DNA of 42,981 nt, taken from assembly GCA_946803715.1 (NCBI GenBank), contig CAMPET010000003.1, positions 181,667 to 224,647 of the forward strand, in the 5' to 3' direction. The stretch comes from Beroe ovata (taxonomy: Eukaryota > Ctenophora > Nuda > Beroida > Beroidae). Below are positions 10,356-26,514 of this stretch, piece by piece (position 1 is the first letter of the stretch; the number at the start of each line of letters is the position of its first letter). Made by a program: the position numbers and the translations under genes. The notes below the pieces were generated by a model. That model made no database searches, was not told where the DNA came from, and saw only the letters and a program-made list of their open reading frames with translations.

Positions 10356-11460
10356 ACTATGCATCCCTACCACGAGAAAAACTGAATATACTAGAAACCG
10401 GCCAATTGGATATGATACACTATACACATTGGATACAACAATTGGACATCAAATCATAACAACGGCTATACACAATATGTTTTCATAATCTGATAGCTTA
10501 TTGAAACTAGAAAACCCGCCAAATGGATGTGATGCACTACCCATATAAAACAAAAACAGGAAATTACTTTAGAATGACAGCTAAATGTGACCTGTGATCA
10601 AAATCCAACACACTTATTTGAACCAATGATTTTATGAAGGAGCACTTGATCACAATTTGGCCATTTCTTCGAATAAGCACAGTTTATGGTGCTTTCCCAG
10701 TTGTCTGACTTTCTTTAATTGATTTAATTTGCATAGTGTATTGTTATTGAAAATAACATCATATTTTATGTGAGTCAAAAAGAATAACTGCAGAGCAGAA
10801 GCAACAACTCAAGAGAAATTAGACCGTTGCTAGAATCAGAACCTGCTTACATTCATCCCATTACAACGAAAACTAAAACATTATAAAAGCCCATCATCAG
10901 AAATGAGCTACTAGTTCACTATTACAGTAGTAGCACGAGTCCATGGCAGCACACATTTACTTCAAAATCAGCATGTGTATTTTGTGACTAACAACTGGAC
11001 AAACAAACAACCAAATTGTAACATAGATAAAGATTTTATGAAGGAGCACTTAACACCAATTTGGCTATTTCTTCTAATTAGCTCTGTAAGATGATGATTG
11101 CCCAGTTGTTTGACATTCTTATTTCTCCTAATTGCTTATAATGACAATAAAGCGTCTTTTTATAGAATTGGAGAGGAAATAAATAATATTAATATTTATT
11201 GTTGTATTGTGCTGTAAAAATATGATTCAATTCAATTCAATTCAAATGCTGACAAACAACGTTTTTACCGTGAGACAAAACAAATGTTATATATAGCCAA
11301 AGCCACAAATCAAGAGAAATGTGACATATGCTCGAATCGCCTCAGACATTCTTCATTAAAGCTGATTCACCAGAAATGAGCTCCAGTTCACTGTCGCTCT
11401 ATAACAGAAGTAGCACATGTTCATAGCAACATGCTCTTTCTTCACGCACCTCGGCACCTC
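10356..11460. repeat. Near-identical second copy of 9192-10200
   Basis: It aligns to copy a with few substitutions and starts exactly at ATG CAT AGT (minus strand) of eIF2 gamma exon 1. It carries an extra block of about 95 bp near 11151-11245 that is absent from copy a and ends in repeated TTCAA units. It looks like the other haplotype of the same locus, placed in series. Confidence 0.8.
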
Positions 11461-11468
11461 CACTGAAG

Positions 11469-12177
11469 GCGGAAACAGTCATTACAATCACTTCATGAAG
11501 TGACTTTTTTGTCGATCGATGATAGACTCTGTCGAGAATTTTGTTGCGCGCGGCGCAAACTTATTCTCAGACTTATTCTCAGACTATTCTCAGACTTATT
11601 CTGACGCAAGCCGCTTCGCGGCTTGCATCAGCGGTCTGGCATCGTCCGACAATGACTTTTTGGACTGCAGTCCAAAAAGAGAACCCTTTTTCCTTCCCTC
11701 CGCCTTTCTTTTCATGTGTACACATACACGTATATTGTATAACCATAAGCCTGATGTTTATTGCGCGCGCGCAATCATCGAAGGCCGAAACAGGCCTTTG
11801 CTTGATGAAGAGTACGCGCGGCGCCGCGCGCATGAATCAGCGGAGATATATAGCAGCGCATATAAGCAACGCTGCAGCTGTCGCGAGCGTCAGCGGCGCG
11901 CGCGAAACTTGGCCTACCGTCGCGTAGACAGGCATTAGGTTGTCGATCGATGATAGACCCTGTCGAGAATTTCGTTTCGCGCGCGCGGCGCAAACTTATT
12001 TGCTTGCATCAGCGGTCTGGCATCGCCCGACAAGCATTAGGCCATTAGGCAACGCAGCGCTCGCGGAGAACCGCTTGACAGACTGCTCACGCTTCGCCCC
12101 AGGGACACTGACCAGATGTTATTTGGCAAGCGTTCGCGTTGCCTGATGCGTCACAGTTAAATATAAAACGACTGTCT
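11469..12177. repeat. CG-rich repeat block, first copy
   Basis: The block starts GGCGGAAACAGTCATTACAATCACTTCA and ends at the N at 12178. It holds clusters of GCGCGC runs, two copies of a TCGATCGATGATAGA...CTGTCGAGAATTT unit (about 11512 and 11941), a four-fold TTATTCTCAGAC repeat near 11560-11605, and a perfect hairpin (GCAAGCCGC, TTC loop, GCGGCTTGC) near 11608-11628. The open frames here are by-products of CG-rich composition. It is colinear with 12278-13342. Confidence 0.75.
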
Positions 12178-12178
12178 N
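12178..12178. other. Single N, probable assembly join
   Basis: The sequence just left of the N (ending AAATATAAAACGACTGTCT) recurs at 13324-13342. The flanks therefore overlap, and the N is likely a join between redundant contigs. Confidence 0.8.
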
Positions 12179-12277
12179 ACAGCCATAATGGTGCGGCATA
12201 CATAAGCTTGGTTGTTATACCTAGCACTTTACTCATAACAATGCAGAGTTCTTTCATACAATGCAGTGTTCTTTCAT

Positions 12278-13342
12278 AGGCGGAAACAGTCATTACAATC
12301 ACTTCAGTACAAAAAGAGAACCCTACAATACAATGATATTGGAATTGTCGGATTTTATCTGACCTCTGTTTCTAACATCTGACAAATATATCAGTATCAT
12401 ATCCAGTATCCACTTCACATTACTCGATAGATTATAGCTCTCACGACAGTTTACTCTTGGAGTTTCTTTTGATTGTAACATAAACACTTTGAACTTTTTG
12501 ATTTGACGTGGCATCCAGTTTTTAAATTATTCCACGCAGTTTAACATAGGACGACATTTCAATGTTTCTTGGTTACTGTGTATAAACCACCTTATTTTAT
12601 TTATTAGTATATTGGAAGTAATAAAATCTGACAACAATTTTCATATAAGGTGAGTATATGCGGTATGTGTACAAATGTGACATGGAACCAATATAATAGG
12701 GGACGGAAGGAAAAAGACGCGCGCACTTTACATTAGAAACTGCTTACAATTGCGCGTCTTTTTCCTTCCCTCCGCCTTTTCTTTTCATGTGTACACATCA
12801 CATACGCGTATAACCATAAGCAACTGTGAGTTGCCCGATGTTTCTTGTGTGCGCGCGCAACATCATCGAAGGCCTTTGATGAAGTCGCGCGTCGCCGCGC
12901 GCAAGAAACAGCAAACAGGTATATAATCCGGCGCGCGCGCGGCAAACTGTGAGTTTGCAGAAGAATTTAATTATAAAATAGTTATATTTACCCCGGCGTA
13001 ATACCCCGCCCTACACTGTACTCGCTCTGATTGTCTGTCAACGCGACGATAGGCCCGGGCTTCTCGATAGCGTATACAATATAGTTGGCTGTCGATGATA
13101 GCCCCTGTCGAGAATTTCATTGCGCACGCGCCGCAAATTATATTTATAACATCCGGCAATGCTGCAGCTGTCGCGAGCGAAATTAAACTTGGCCTACCGT
13201 AGACAGGCAACGCAGCACTCGCGGAGAACCACTTGACAGACTGATCATGATCATGCTTCGCCCCAGGTACACTGAACAGATGTTATTTGGCAAGCGTTCG
13301 CGTTACCTGATGCGTCACAGTTAAATATAAAACGACTGTCTA
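12278..13342. repeat. CG-rich repeat block, second copy
   Basis: It begins with the same GGCGGAAACAGTCATTACAA as 11469 and ends with the same ACGACTGTCT as 12177. Shared sub-blocks include TTTTTCCTTCCCTCCGCC (about 12767), the GCGCGCGCAA...ATCATCGAAGGCCTTTGATGAAG segment and the ...CTGTCGAGAATTTC unit (about 13092). It also has private sequence at about 12305-12750. No gene is visible. It lies downstream of the mortalin stop codon. Confidence 0.7.
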
Positions 13343-13491
13343 AACTAGTTGGATCAGAATAAATTAGGGTAAAAATGAGCAGATTCAATGTGAATGAGGG
13401 TCGTATCTTTCACTCAGTTATCTAAACATAAACATCAAACATGTCCGTACGAAAAGAGAGACTGTTACATGTCAGTTCATAGCCATAGGTC

Positions 13492-16757
<3,266 letters not shown>

Positions 16758-17202
16758 CTTCTTGTTTGCTATAGTAAAGGAGGATTCTTTAGTAGCTGGA
16801 TCAATATCAGCTTTGATATAAAGGGAAACCGCAATAGAGCCATTCAAAGGATTAGAGTTACTTCAATTGCACCATTTCAAGAAATGACAATAAAACAGAA
16901 ACTGAAACAATGTTAAGAATGAAATTACAAATTCGGTAGCCACAACAGTAGAACAATAAATAACAAAAAGCTTAACTGAATTTCATACATGCATCAATTC
17001 TTTCAATTTAATGTCATCTTACATTAGAAATGACAACAAGGCCACCTGCCACAATTTTTACCTCATTCAATGATATCATGACAAAGGCTCTAATCAAATT
17101 ATAGGCCAAAGTAACTGATGGGGCATTTCGAACTTATCATCAACTCCCATACTGAATCTCATATATCACAATCAAAACTAAAACCATATTGATAGGTTTG
17201 CA

Positions 17203-17873
17203 TCAATCATCTTTTCTGGGCTTTGGCTTTTTCTTAGTTGCTCTCTTCTTTTGCTTTTCTTCTTTCTCTAGTATTTGCACATACTTATAAGTCAAACCCG
17301 CGCTAATGATCAACAATGGTGTGATCACTATCATTACACTGAAATATTAAATTAATTTGTAATTAATTAGGGCGTGAAATCTTGAGTTTACATTCAATGT
17401 AATGCATTGTCACACTGATGAAACAGTACAGGGTTTGTCAAATATGTGGAAAATAGCAAGTTTATGTTTCAGTTTCTATTGTCGTTCTGAATGAGATTTC
17501 GCAGTCTCTGGGCAATCTGAGTGGGCAATTTCATGAGCAAACAAGACCCTGTCAAACAAGACCCTGTCAAGAGCTTACTTTTTGATAAACAGAAAATCCA
17601 CATTATTTGAGCTAAGGACATCAATCATCATTTGTGGGCTTTTGCAACAACCTGTACCCATCTACTTTCAGATCAGTGACTCCAAACAGATACCAATAAA
17701 TAAACATTAAATTTTGCCCACTTAACTTGACACACCCTGTACAACTGGAACAAATAAGGTACAGAAGAAACAAACCTGATAAAGAAGTCTTTAGGATCTT
17801 TGGCAATGTGTATTATGAGTGCCTTAAGGTATCCATCTAACCAATCCTTCCATGATTGCTCAGGGGTTTCCAT
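17203..17873 (-). CDS. SMIM15: Small integral membrane protein 15 homologue (two exons, complete)
   Basis: The model is complement(17203..17338, 17776..17873), joined in phase, giving 77 residues; animal SMIM15 is about 74. Exon 1 reads METPEQSWKDWLDGYLKALI then HIAKDPKDFFI. This matches the family pattern of an acidic, Trp-containing start followed by AKDP and an aromatic residue. Exon 2 gives one hydrophobic segment (VMIVITPLLIISAGLTYKYV), then a Lys-rich tail (KEEKQKKRATKKKPKPRKDD). That is the SMIM15 layout: short N-terminus, one transmembrane helix with a TP-L core, and a basic tail. The donor is AG|GTTTGT and the acceptor TTTCAG. The protein's function is not well known. It lies 445 bp upstream of mortalin on the same strand. 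Confidence 0.85.
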
Positions 17874-18536
17874 CAGAGAAACTTGAAAGAATTGTCTTTA
17901 AAAATTTGATGTATAGGATGAAAATGTTAGGATAAGTGGCATGGTTTAATCAGTGTCTTTATAGTTCTCTCAACAAGACTAAAGGGTGCCAATTTTCAAG
18001 AATTAAGAAACATCAGAAACCATATCAGAAAGAGCATGAGAAATTTATCATTAACCAGATGAACTCAACATTTATCACAATGAGAAGGTAATCACTGTTA
18101 ACCCTATTATGGGGCAGGCATGTAGACAGGGGGGGCGGAAAAATTGGATCTCTGATGAAAATTTTCAAGGACTTCGCCCTTCCATACGTCTGGCTTGTGG
18201 GGGCTGCCCCCAAGACCCCTGCTTCTACTTTAAACTGAACGAGCACATTGAATAAAACTACCTGTGATACTGGCATACTACTCCACTACTTTCTTTACAA
18301 TATCATGTCGTTCTATATCAGGGCAGTGCCCCAAGACCAGTTTATTTCCAATGTAACAAAGCAATAAATGGAAAATTTTGAAGGATTTCACCTTCTGGAA
18401 CAGACCCTAAAATCTGGCTTGTTGGAGCTGCGCCCCAGACCTCTGCTACTGATGATACTCTGCTTTTGTTTCAGTACCTTTGGATAGTTCATATCGGGAC
18501 ACTGCCCTAAAACCCTGCACTTCCATTGCTATGACA
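17874..18536. other. Gene-free stretch with degenerate GGGGCTGC-CCCC repeats
   Basis: From about 18126 to 18530 the sequence holds at least three degenerate copies of a unit around GGGGGCTGCCCCCAAGACCC (about 18199, 18324 and 18426-18452, the latter as GGAGCTGCGCCCCAGACCTC), each preceded by a TCTGGCTTGT-like motif. It appears to be the 5' extension of the repeat at 18537. The 5' part should contain the SMIM15 promoter. Confidence 0.5.
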
Positions 18537-18850
18537 AACAATAAAAGATGAAAGCCATGTACTCTGCAACTCAAATGAGTATTGAACGCCTCAGATCATC
18601 ACATTTCAGTTCTTCACTCTTTCATAACTTTTTTGCCCCTCTTATTTTTTGTTACTGTGATAATTTCTTAAATACCAGATTTCATCTACAACACTCTATT
18701 TTGAGAAAATTTTCCGACCAGGGGCGCTGCCCATGGACCCCAATGGGGGCTGTGCCCCCATACCCTGCCGTAGCTTGCTAGCTTCGCTCGCTGCGCAAAC
18801 TTGACTCGCTCTGCTCGTTGAGGGCCCACCTGGGAAAAATGTCTGGCTAC
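18537..18850. mobile_element. Dispersed repeat with GGGGCTGTGCCCC core (copy 2)
   Basis: It is homologous to 15795-16054 with the same order of landmarks. It has an expanded core, with two nested GC palindromes (about 18720-18766) and an extra CTCGCTGCGCAAACTTGACTCG segment. No protein frame is credible. Confidence 0.75.
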
Positions 18851-19200
18851 CTGCCTGTTATGGTATGTGAGGGTTTCTGGCCATGCAGTTTGAGATTGGT
18901 CAGTGCTCACAAAAATTGTTTGTAGATGTGCTCCATACTGGACAACATGGTGATTTTGCTGACAGTTTTCAATTATAGGGAATGGGCTTGTATAATTTTG
19001 CAGGATGGTATCAGTCCACTGTTTCTCAAGGAACAGTGGACAGATCTAGCAACCATAATTTTGATTTCATGAAAGTGTTTAATAATCATCAATCATATGT
19101 GATCATTTTTCTCGACACTGACAGCATAATTATGTTTTGTTTTAGTGAGAAAATAATTACAAATTAACAAATTCAATAAATTACTGCAATATTACATAGC

Positions 19201-19628
19201 AATATCGCTGCGCGCGAGGAACAGTGAACAAATAGCATTTGGCAATGATATAAATCCTGTGGACGATTTTGTTTTGCGCGCGCAAATCATTCTGAGACAG
19301 CTGCGGGCGTGCATCGCCAGGAAGTGTCCATTTAATTCATTTTGCGGTACGCGACGTTTGTCTGGCGATGCTGTTCCCGCGCTGCGTGACCCAAATACTT
19401 TGCGCGCCGCGCGTCTCCGTGGTGGTCTCCTTTCTACAACTTTTCAGTTCACTGAGTAGAACAGGGCCCGGCGCGGGCGCGCAACGTGTGCACAGCTACA
19501 GGCGATGTAAGACCGCTAGCTGATGCAACTGCACTGCACTGTCTGAGAAAAAGTTTGCGCCGCGCGCGCGCAAAACAAAATCCTCGACAGGGTCTATAAT
19601 ATCATCGATATATCATCGATCAACAAGG
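19201..19628. mobile_element. CG-rich element with imperfect inverted ends
   Basis: The left side (from 19256, CCTGTGGACGATTTTGTTTT then GCGCGCGCAAA) is mirrored on the right (about 19553-19591) as an imperfect inverted repeat of roughly 38 bp. The right part, read in reverse, matches the TCGATGATAGACCCTGTCGAG unit of 11512 and 11941, so it belongs to the same family. I could not fix a target duplication. It is probably a MITE. Confidence 0.55.
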
Positions 19629-20484
19629 GATAGCAGTGGTAGTTTCATTAACCAGAAGTGTAAACCCCCTTATGAATTGGAATTAGGGTCTGTCTGCTTA
19701 GTCTACTCACTTAGAACAATATACTGTATAAGTCACTTGGCATTGGACAGGAAATATCCATACAGTATCTTGCAGCTGGATATGTATTTGAGCCAAAGTA
19801 CTGGATGTGCTAAGCGAATTTTAATTTTATGACTTATAGCACCCCTGTGTCTATAAACCACTCACGAATAAAAATCTTTATGCTCCTAGGGTTACATTCC
19901 CAGTCATGCTAAATGAGAAAGTGTAAGATCTGGAATTATGTTATCAGTATGTAGCCATATAGGCAAGTCAGCCTGGCAGTTCAATAGCTGTTATTGGACA
20001 GCAATCTCAGGCTTATGAAGTATGGAAAATAATTAATGGGAACCACCTAAAATTCTGATGTACTTTTGCATCATTCTAGATACACATGAAAGTCTCCATC
20101 TGGATCTGGAAATGATGAAAATCCGGGAAAATCTATTTTAGGGCTCTCACTGACTTCGTTATTGGACCCTACAATTCCTGTCATAAGCCATACCTCTGTT
20201 GTATTGTAATAGAAATAAATCCTCTTGAAACATTATATATACCTACTTATAGGACATAATTTATATACATATACTCACGAATTTGTTATTCTTCAATACA
20301 TTGAATCGGTTCAATTCATTTTCAAGATTGTATATATAGACATCACGTTATGCATTAACTATCTATAGGCTATACCAAGTTTTGACTAGAATTGACCAGT
20401 GGTTGGGTGTTGAAGACTTATGGCACAAGAAGAGTTCCAGTCCAAGGTTTGTTCCTTCTATGACTACAATGTATATTATTTATC

Positions 20485-21200
20485 ACTAGAAAACCCGCCA
20501 AGTGGACGGCTCTCGAGGTAAGAGGCATTGGATAACTCTCCCAAATTTTCAATGGGCGCTTAGTCGCTGGCAAAAGCTATCAATAAAAATGGGGCAGAAT
20601 TGAATTTTTGCGTGGGCGCATAGCTTCTTAATGCGCCTTTTTCTTTCTTCTGACTATTGAGTGGAGAGTTTTCCATAACCTAGCCGGATGCCAAAACATT
20701 CCGAAAGGGGTGAATGGCGAGTATTGGCTCCAAAAAGGAAAAAAAATTGGCGTGATACACTGCCCATCGGAAAAGACAACAGAACGTTACTTTAGAACCA
20801 CAGCTAAACATGACCTGTGATCAAAATCCAATGTACTTATTTGAAACAACGATTTTATGAAGAAGCACTTGATCGCAATTCGGCCATTTCTTAGAATAAG
20901 CATAGAAAATGGTGCTTGCCTGGTTGACTTTTGTTAATTGTTTCAATCTGTGTAGCATATTGTTATTGAAAATAACATTGTAGTTCACGTGAGTCGAGTC
21001 CAATAACTGCAGAGCAGAAGCAACAATTCAAGAGAAATTCGAATCAGAACCTACTTGTATTCATCCCATCAACGAAAACTAAAACGTTATCAAAGCACCA
21101 TCATCAGAAGTGAGCTTCCAGTTCACTATTACAATAGTAGCACGTGTCCATGGCAACCCGCACTTTAACTTCAAAATCAGCACCTGCAGCACAAAGCAAC
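20485..21200. repeat. Dispersed repeat, copy c, with a nested insertion
   Basis: 20485-20506 and 20750-21200 match the repeat at 9345-9830 (ACTAGAAAACCCGCCAAGTG, TGACCTGTGATCAAAATCCA, GATTTTATGAAG). This copy is more diverged than copies a and b. About 243 bp (20507-20749) interrupts it. The insert has imperfect inverted ends (GGATAACTCTCC near 20529; GGAGAGTTTTCC near 20662). Confidence 0.7.
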
Positions 21201-24200
21201 CAAATTATAATAGGGATATGCTACCGTCAACTCAGGATACCTGCCATTCATAATATAGATGTAACGAAATTTTAGCAGTTTTGCAATATGCAATTTCCTC
21301 ATATGATAAAAGAGTGAGCCTCATGGAAATCCAGGGGATTCCCCAAATTATTACTACCACAATATGACATATTTGGATGACATATCTGGTATGAAAATTG
21401 AATATTAAATTTGATTTAAATTTTATAAAGTAGGTGACCACCATAGAGAACAGAATTATTAGAAACGCAGACATGTACCCTGAAGATGCTATTCAAAACA
21501 CTGTACACTAATGGGTTGTTAAGAGTGTTACCATGGTAACAGAAATTAACATACCATCTCAGTATACTACCAGCCGTTAGCCACAACTGCCATGTTTTAT
21601 ACATAAGTATTCGCAGCAGCTGTGGATTGGTTATGTCTGTTCCAAAATGTTTTATCATGTTCTTTTATGTTGCATTTCATTGCATGTTATAATGCACTCT
21701 TTTCCGGTGCATTTTCTCTTTATCAAAGTTACTTCTGGTAACATGCTCAACAAGCTTTTGTTCTCACTCACATGTTGTATCATGAGAGTCATCCCTACAT
21801 GTGCACTTTCTGTGTGCATCTCTTTTCATGTGTTCACTTTATATTGGAACTTCCTTACTCTTCAATCTGCACTTACGTAATCTATTCTGTTGTGTTGCTA
21901 TAACTTCTGTCTTATATCTGGCGATAACTAATTGATATTTCCCCGCAATATTGCGACACAAGATGAGACGACTTTTAATTAAGATGGAAGATATACATCA
22001 ATAACCCACGGCTACATCAAATACAAATTAAACCCCGCTTAAACCTGCGTAAACACAATCACAATGTAATGTACTAGTTTGTAATTGCGGAGTATGGACG
22101 CGTTAAGGCGGTAGTTAATTCCAGCAGTTTTCCATGTTTACCACTTTGTTTACTTCACCCCACTATTATATAATGCGGCTCTCCAATTATTGCATGTAAC
22201 GAAACCCTGACTTATCACATGGATGATGTAATCCCTCTCTTCCTCCATCACATATCAGGGGCTCTCTCACACCCACATCCCACGTCACTCAGACATATGC
22301 ACACACACACATACACACTTCTACAATGCATAGTCTCTATTGTATCGTGAACACTACGACAAATACTATTCTATATCCCCCTCTACCAAGTGCTTGATAT
22401 CAAGTACTGATTCGAGATCGACATGCATTCTCTGTACAATGTACATCTTTATTGTGTGTACTGAGTGTGTATTGTATGTACTGTGTGTGTGTGTGTGTGT
22501 GTGTGTATGTACTGTGTGTGTACTGTGTACTGTGTGTATGTGTGTGTGTGTATATGTGTGTATGTGTGTGTATGGTGTGATCAATGATCATGAATATCAT
22601 GCAGTCGTTACAAAGTTCCTGTGAACTGTGTAGGAATCTCATTACCATTCTGAATATGGCCAGCTCCCTCTGAGAACATTATCAGAACTGTGTAGGATAC
22701 TAGTAGTAACTAGTTCTCACTTCTCTGTGTAGGATGCAGTTGTGTAACTATTCTGATCTACAGCTCTCTGAGATCTGTATCTTGGGTGCGCGCGTGGGGG
22801 AAGAGATCTCTGCTTACCATTTGCCAATGCTATTCTGAGTGTTATCGCACTATCAAACTCCATACACGGGATAATTATTGGGGACGGGAACAATATGGTT
22901 CTCAGTGAAAACAACAAGGCGAACATGTTGCCAATTGCAGCATAATATATCACCCACTGAATCACTACCGGACGTTTACGAGCTTTTTTGTCCATGATAT
23001 TATAGTCCTCATTTATGAAGATGAATATATGTATGATACAACCAGTGTTCTTGTCCTCATGTAACAACTACAGTTTATCACACACACACACACACACAGG
23101 GGGATGTAACGAGTCGTTACTCCTTCAAGTAGTAACTTTGTCATTTGTGTAACACTCGTCTGTGTGGCACTCTTAAGTGTTATCATTGATTTGCTCGGGA
23201 ATTTGTAGTGATGTCACATGCTTTTGTCATATGTCCTTGTCATCACGTGTCTTGATATGAATCATATCACTCGTTCTTCGACTCTGAAGTCTGATAAACT
23301 CGAAATCTGAATATCACGCATTACACACCACACATACACATTACACACTGTTATTCTTCTTTGTATGAGAGGAAATTAGACAGTGATATGACGTCACTAT
23401 CGGTATTGTTATTATTGCCGTTAACCACTGATCCAATTTATTGAGACCGAGATAGTGTTCAATAGCTTCATTGACCAGCTCATGGGGAAAGCTCATTGGC
23501 TCGTACCCTATACAATGCGTACAATTGGCAATATCTAGTGTACCCCAGCTATTATATTGTTGTACAATGTACATCTATCTATCTAGGTTCACTGTCTACT
23601 ATAGCTATTATTGATAAGATTAGCACTGCAGAGTACACTCAAGCACACACAGACACAGAAACACACACACACACACACACAAACACAGAGTTGTGTATGA
23701 CCCTGTAAACCTGTAACGATGCTATGGTAACCGATGACTTCTGTTAAATATCTGCATTCTGTGTTACGTTGAATAGTACTGTGGTCATGTATAAGAGTGG
23801 CCTGGGGAGGCGTGCCGCGTGAACCTTAAAGAATGGAATTTCAGAAAGAATAGAACAATGATCACAATTCGTAGTACCTAGTGAGTTATCATAGAGCAAT
23901 GTACAGGCGTACACCCGGGATACTGATCATGAGCTTTATCAGCAGAGTGAGACTGACTGTGTTTCCCTGTATTCGACCCTATGAAGTGTACAACACTGTG
24001 GACTATGATGGTGGTTGGCGGTTCTCGCCTTGAGTACGGTACCGGTCTTCAACAAAACTAACATCGGACAGCCTAATTGTGGCCTAGCTATGATTATTCA
24101 TCTGACTATGAATAAAATATGCAATGATAACCTAGCATATTATATCTATTATATGGGCCATTTAATATTTTCCCTCAATTAGCATATTTGGTATCACCGT

Positions 24201-26482
24201 AACATACGTGACTGTGAGTGGAAAATCCATTAATCATAATGACATGCTCAGCGTTATTTCACGTCATTGCTTGGTCGAGATCGCAAGCATAGCGCAGTGG
24301 TCGATAAGTAGCATTGAAGTTATCACTCATTGATGATGATAATAGATGAATTGTAATGCTGATAACAGAGATAAGATAGTGTGGATAATAGAGTGTGTGA
24401 CGTAGTTGTAGACTCGGCCATCTTGTATAATGTATATGGTAAGCTTGATTGTCGAATACTGTCGCGTTTTCGTGACATTTTCTATGAAAGTATTGTGAAA
24501 TTTTCTCACTGATCCCACTGCTGTCATGAAATAGTGTAATGTCATGAAATTATGTAATGAGAAGCAGTGTTTATATCTTGTGATAATGACAATCAACTTC
24601 CGTAACACAACACCCAACAAAAAACTTGTTTTCTGTATGTTCTGTATGATACAATGATATAAGTACACCTACTATTACACCTGTGTAATGTGTACCTATA
24701 TATACAATGTTTATACAATGTTTAGTGTACAATGTACACACAATGCAACATGAGAAGTGAGGTTTTTGTTGCGCACTGATTGATTGATTGTAGCGCTGAT
24801 TTTACTCAATGAGTTGATTCAAATTCTAGCTACCCTCTGTATTCTACAGTGATCCTCTGATATTGCGAACTCGACAAATGAAGCGCGGTAAACAATGCGA
24901 AAGCCGACTCTTGAATATAACCAACTGCAACTATCGCAACTATCGATTTTACTGATAACTTACCTATATGATAAGAGTGCTAAAAACAGTGAGGTTAAGA
25001 TTAAGATTAAGCTCCACTCTTATCTTAACCTGGTAAGGTTGAGACACCATGGTAACTTTCCCCCTTCCCCTATGAGGATTGAAGAATCTCTAATACACTG
25101 TACATGATTCAACCCCCGGCTCGTGCTATAGTGTGGCCTCATCATAGTTCGGACTGATTATACACCCCCCCCCTTATATCCCCATGATAAGAGTAGCGCA
25201 CCGTGTCGGTTAGCAAGTCTGAGCAATGCCACGTGATACACGTTACATCACATATTATATTCCAATCACGTGACATCAGATATTAGACTCCAATCTGGGA
25301 GTCATATTCAAGTCACTCTCTTTCCCATAACATACCCTGTATTCAGTATTGTATGCGGTTGTGTTTCTTATGTTACAATTTTAAAATTGTATTCACCGCC
25401 TTTTTCATAGTTCCGTGTGCAGCTGATCATGTTGTGTGTGTGTGTGTGTGTGTGTGTNTGTGTGTGTTGTGTGTTCACGCAGTTGCACATTGATTACGCA
25501 GTAACACAAAAACACACGCAGTCACACACAATTCACAAACACACGCAGGTCTACACTACACACATTTCACTACTTCATAGCTACACGGTTAATAACAATA
25601 GATACCAACTACCTATTTCCTGAGGCGATTGTTATCGAATATCGATTATAGACGCAGTTTATCGACATCAAATTATGTTTAGTCCGTGAGTTATTTACAC
25701 AGCTCTTGCATTTGTGTAGTATACGACAAACCATGTTTTGTTTAGTAACCAGAGCAGTGTCTAATAGATCAGACCACACAATAACTTCCGCAATCTGATG
25801 GCGAGATGCCCAATGCTTATGTAGTTATAGCTTCAACATTTATCTACTACTGTAGTACTGCTGAACAGACTTCTAGAGTAAGAGTAGGCCACAGTGAGGT
25901 CATGAGGTCATTATATTACCAGCTCGAGTTAATGTAGAAAATGGTGTGACGTGACGGTAACGTGACACTGGTCGTTACTATGGTTACAAATTGTGTGCGT
26001 TTTACAGCCGACCTTGTTATGCATGATGACATTCTTTAGTTTACTTTCTCTTTCCTCTGCCTTGGCCTCGGTGTCATAGTGACATGGGTCACCGGGTCAC
26101 TCACGGCCCTTCCAACTTGTTTCAACTGTATGCTTATGCCTTATGGCTGTAAATTTCTGCGGAGTAACCTACGATATAATTGTAATTAATGAGATCCGCA
26201 GTCAGCACATGATAACGTGAAACCTGCCTCGGATTAACTGATACCTGTGTGAGTGTACTCTGAGAGCTGTATTAGGTTCCAATCAGATGATAATTGAGTG
26301 TTGTATTCCCCTGTCACTCCTCACTCTTAATCCAGCTGTCGTTTTATTAAACACTGTTTTCAGCTGTGTAAAATCGCTCAGAATAAACCTCATGAAAGTA
26401 TTGCAGAATGTGTGAGTGTGTGTGTAAGTGTGTGTAGCTTGTCATTAACCACTGACAATGACTTTAAGATGGGTGTGTCGCA

Positions 26483-26514
<32 letters not shown>

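Noticed and set aside
11519-11938. Open frames of 128-139 residues in CG-rich DNA
   Set aside because: Composition-driven frames in repeats; no domain, no splice context, and the block is duplicated non-coding DNA.
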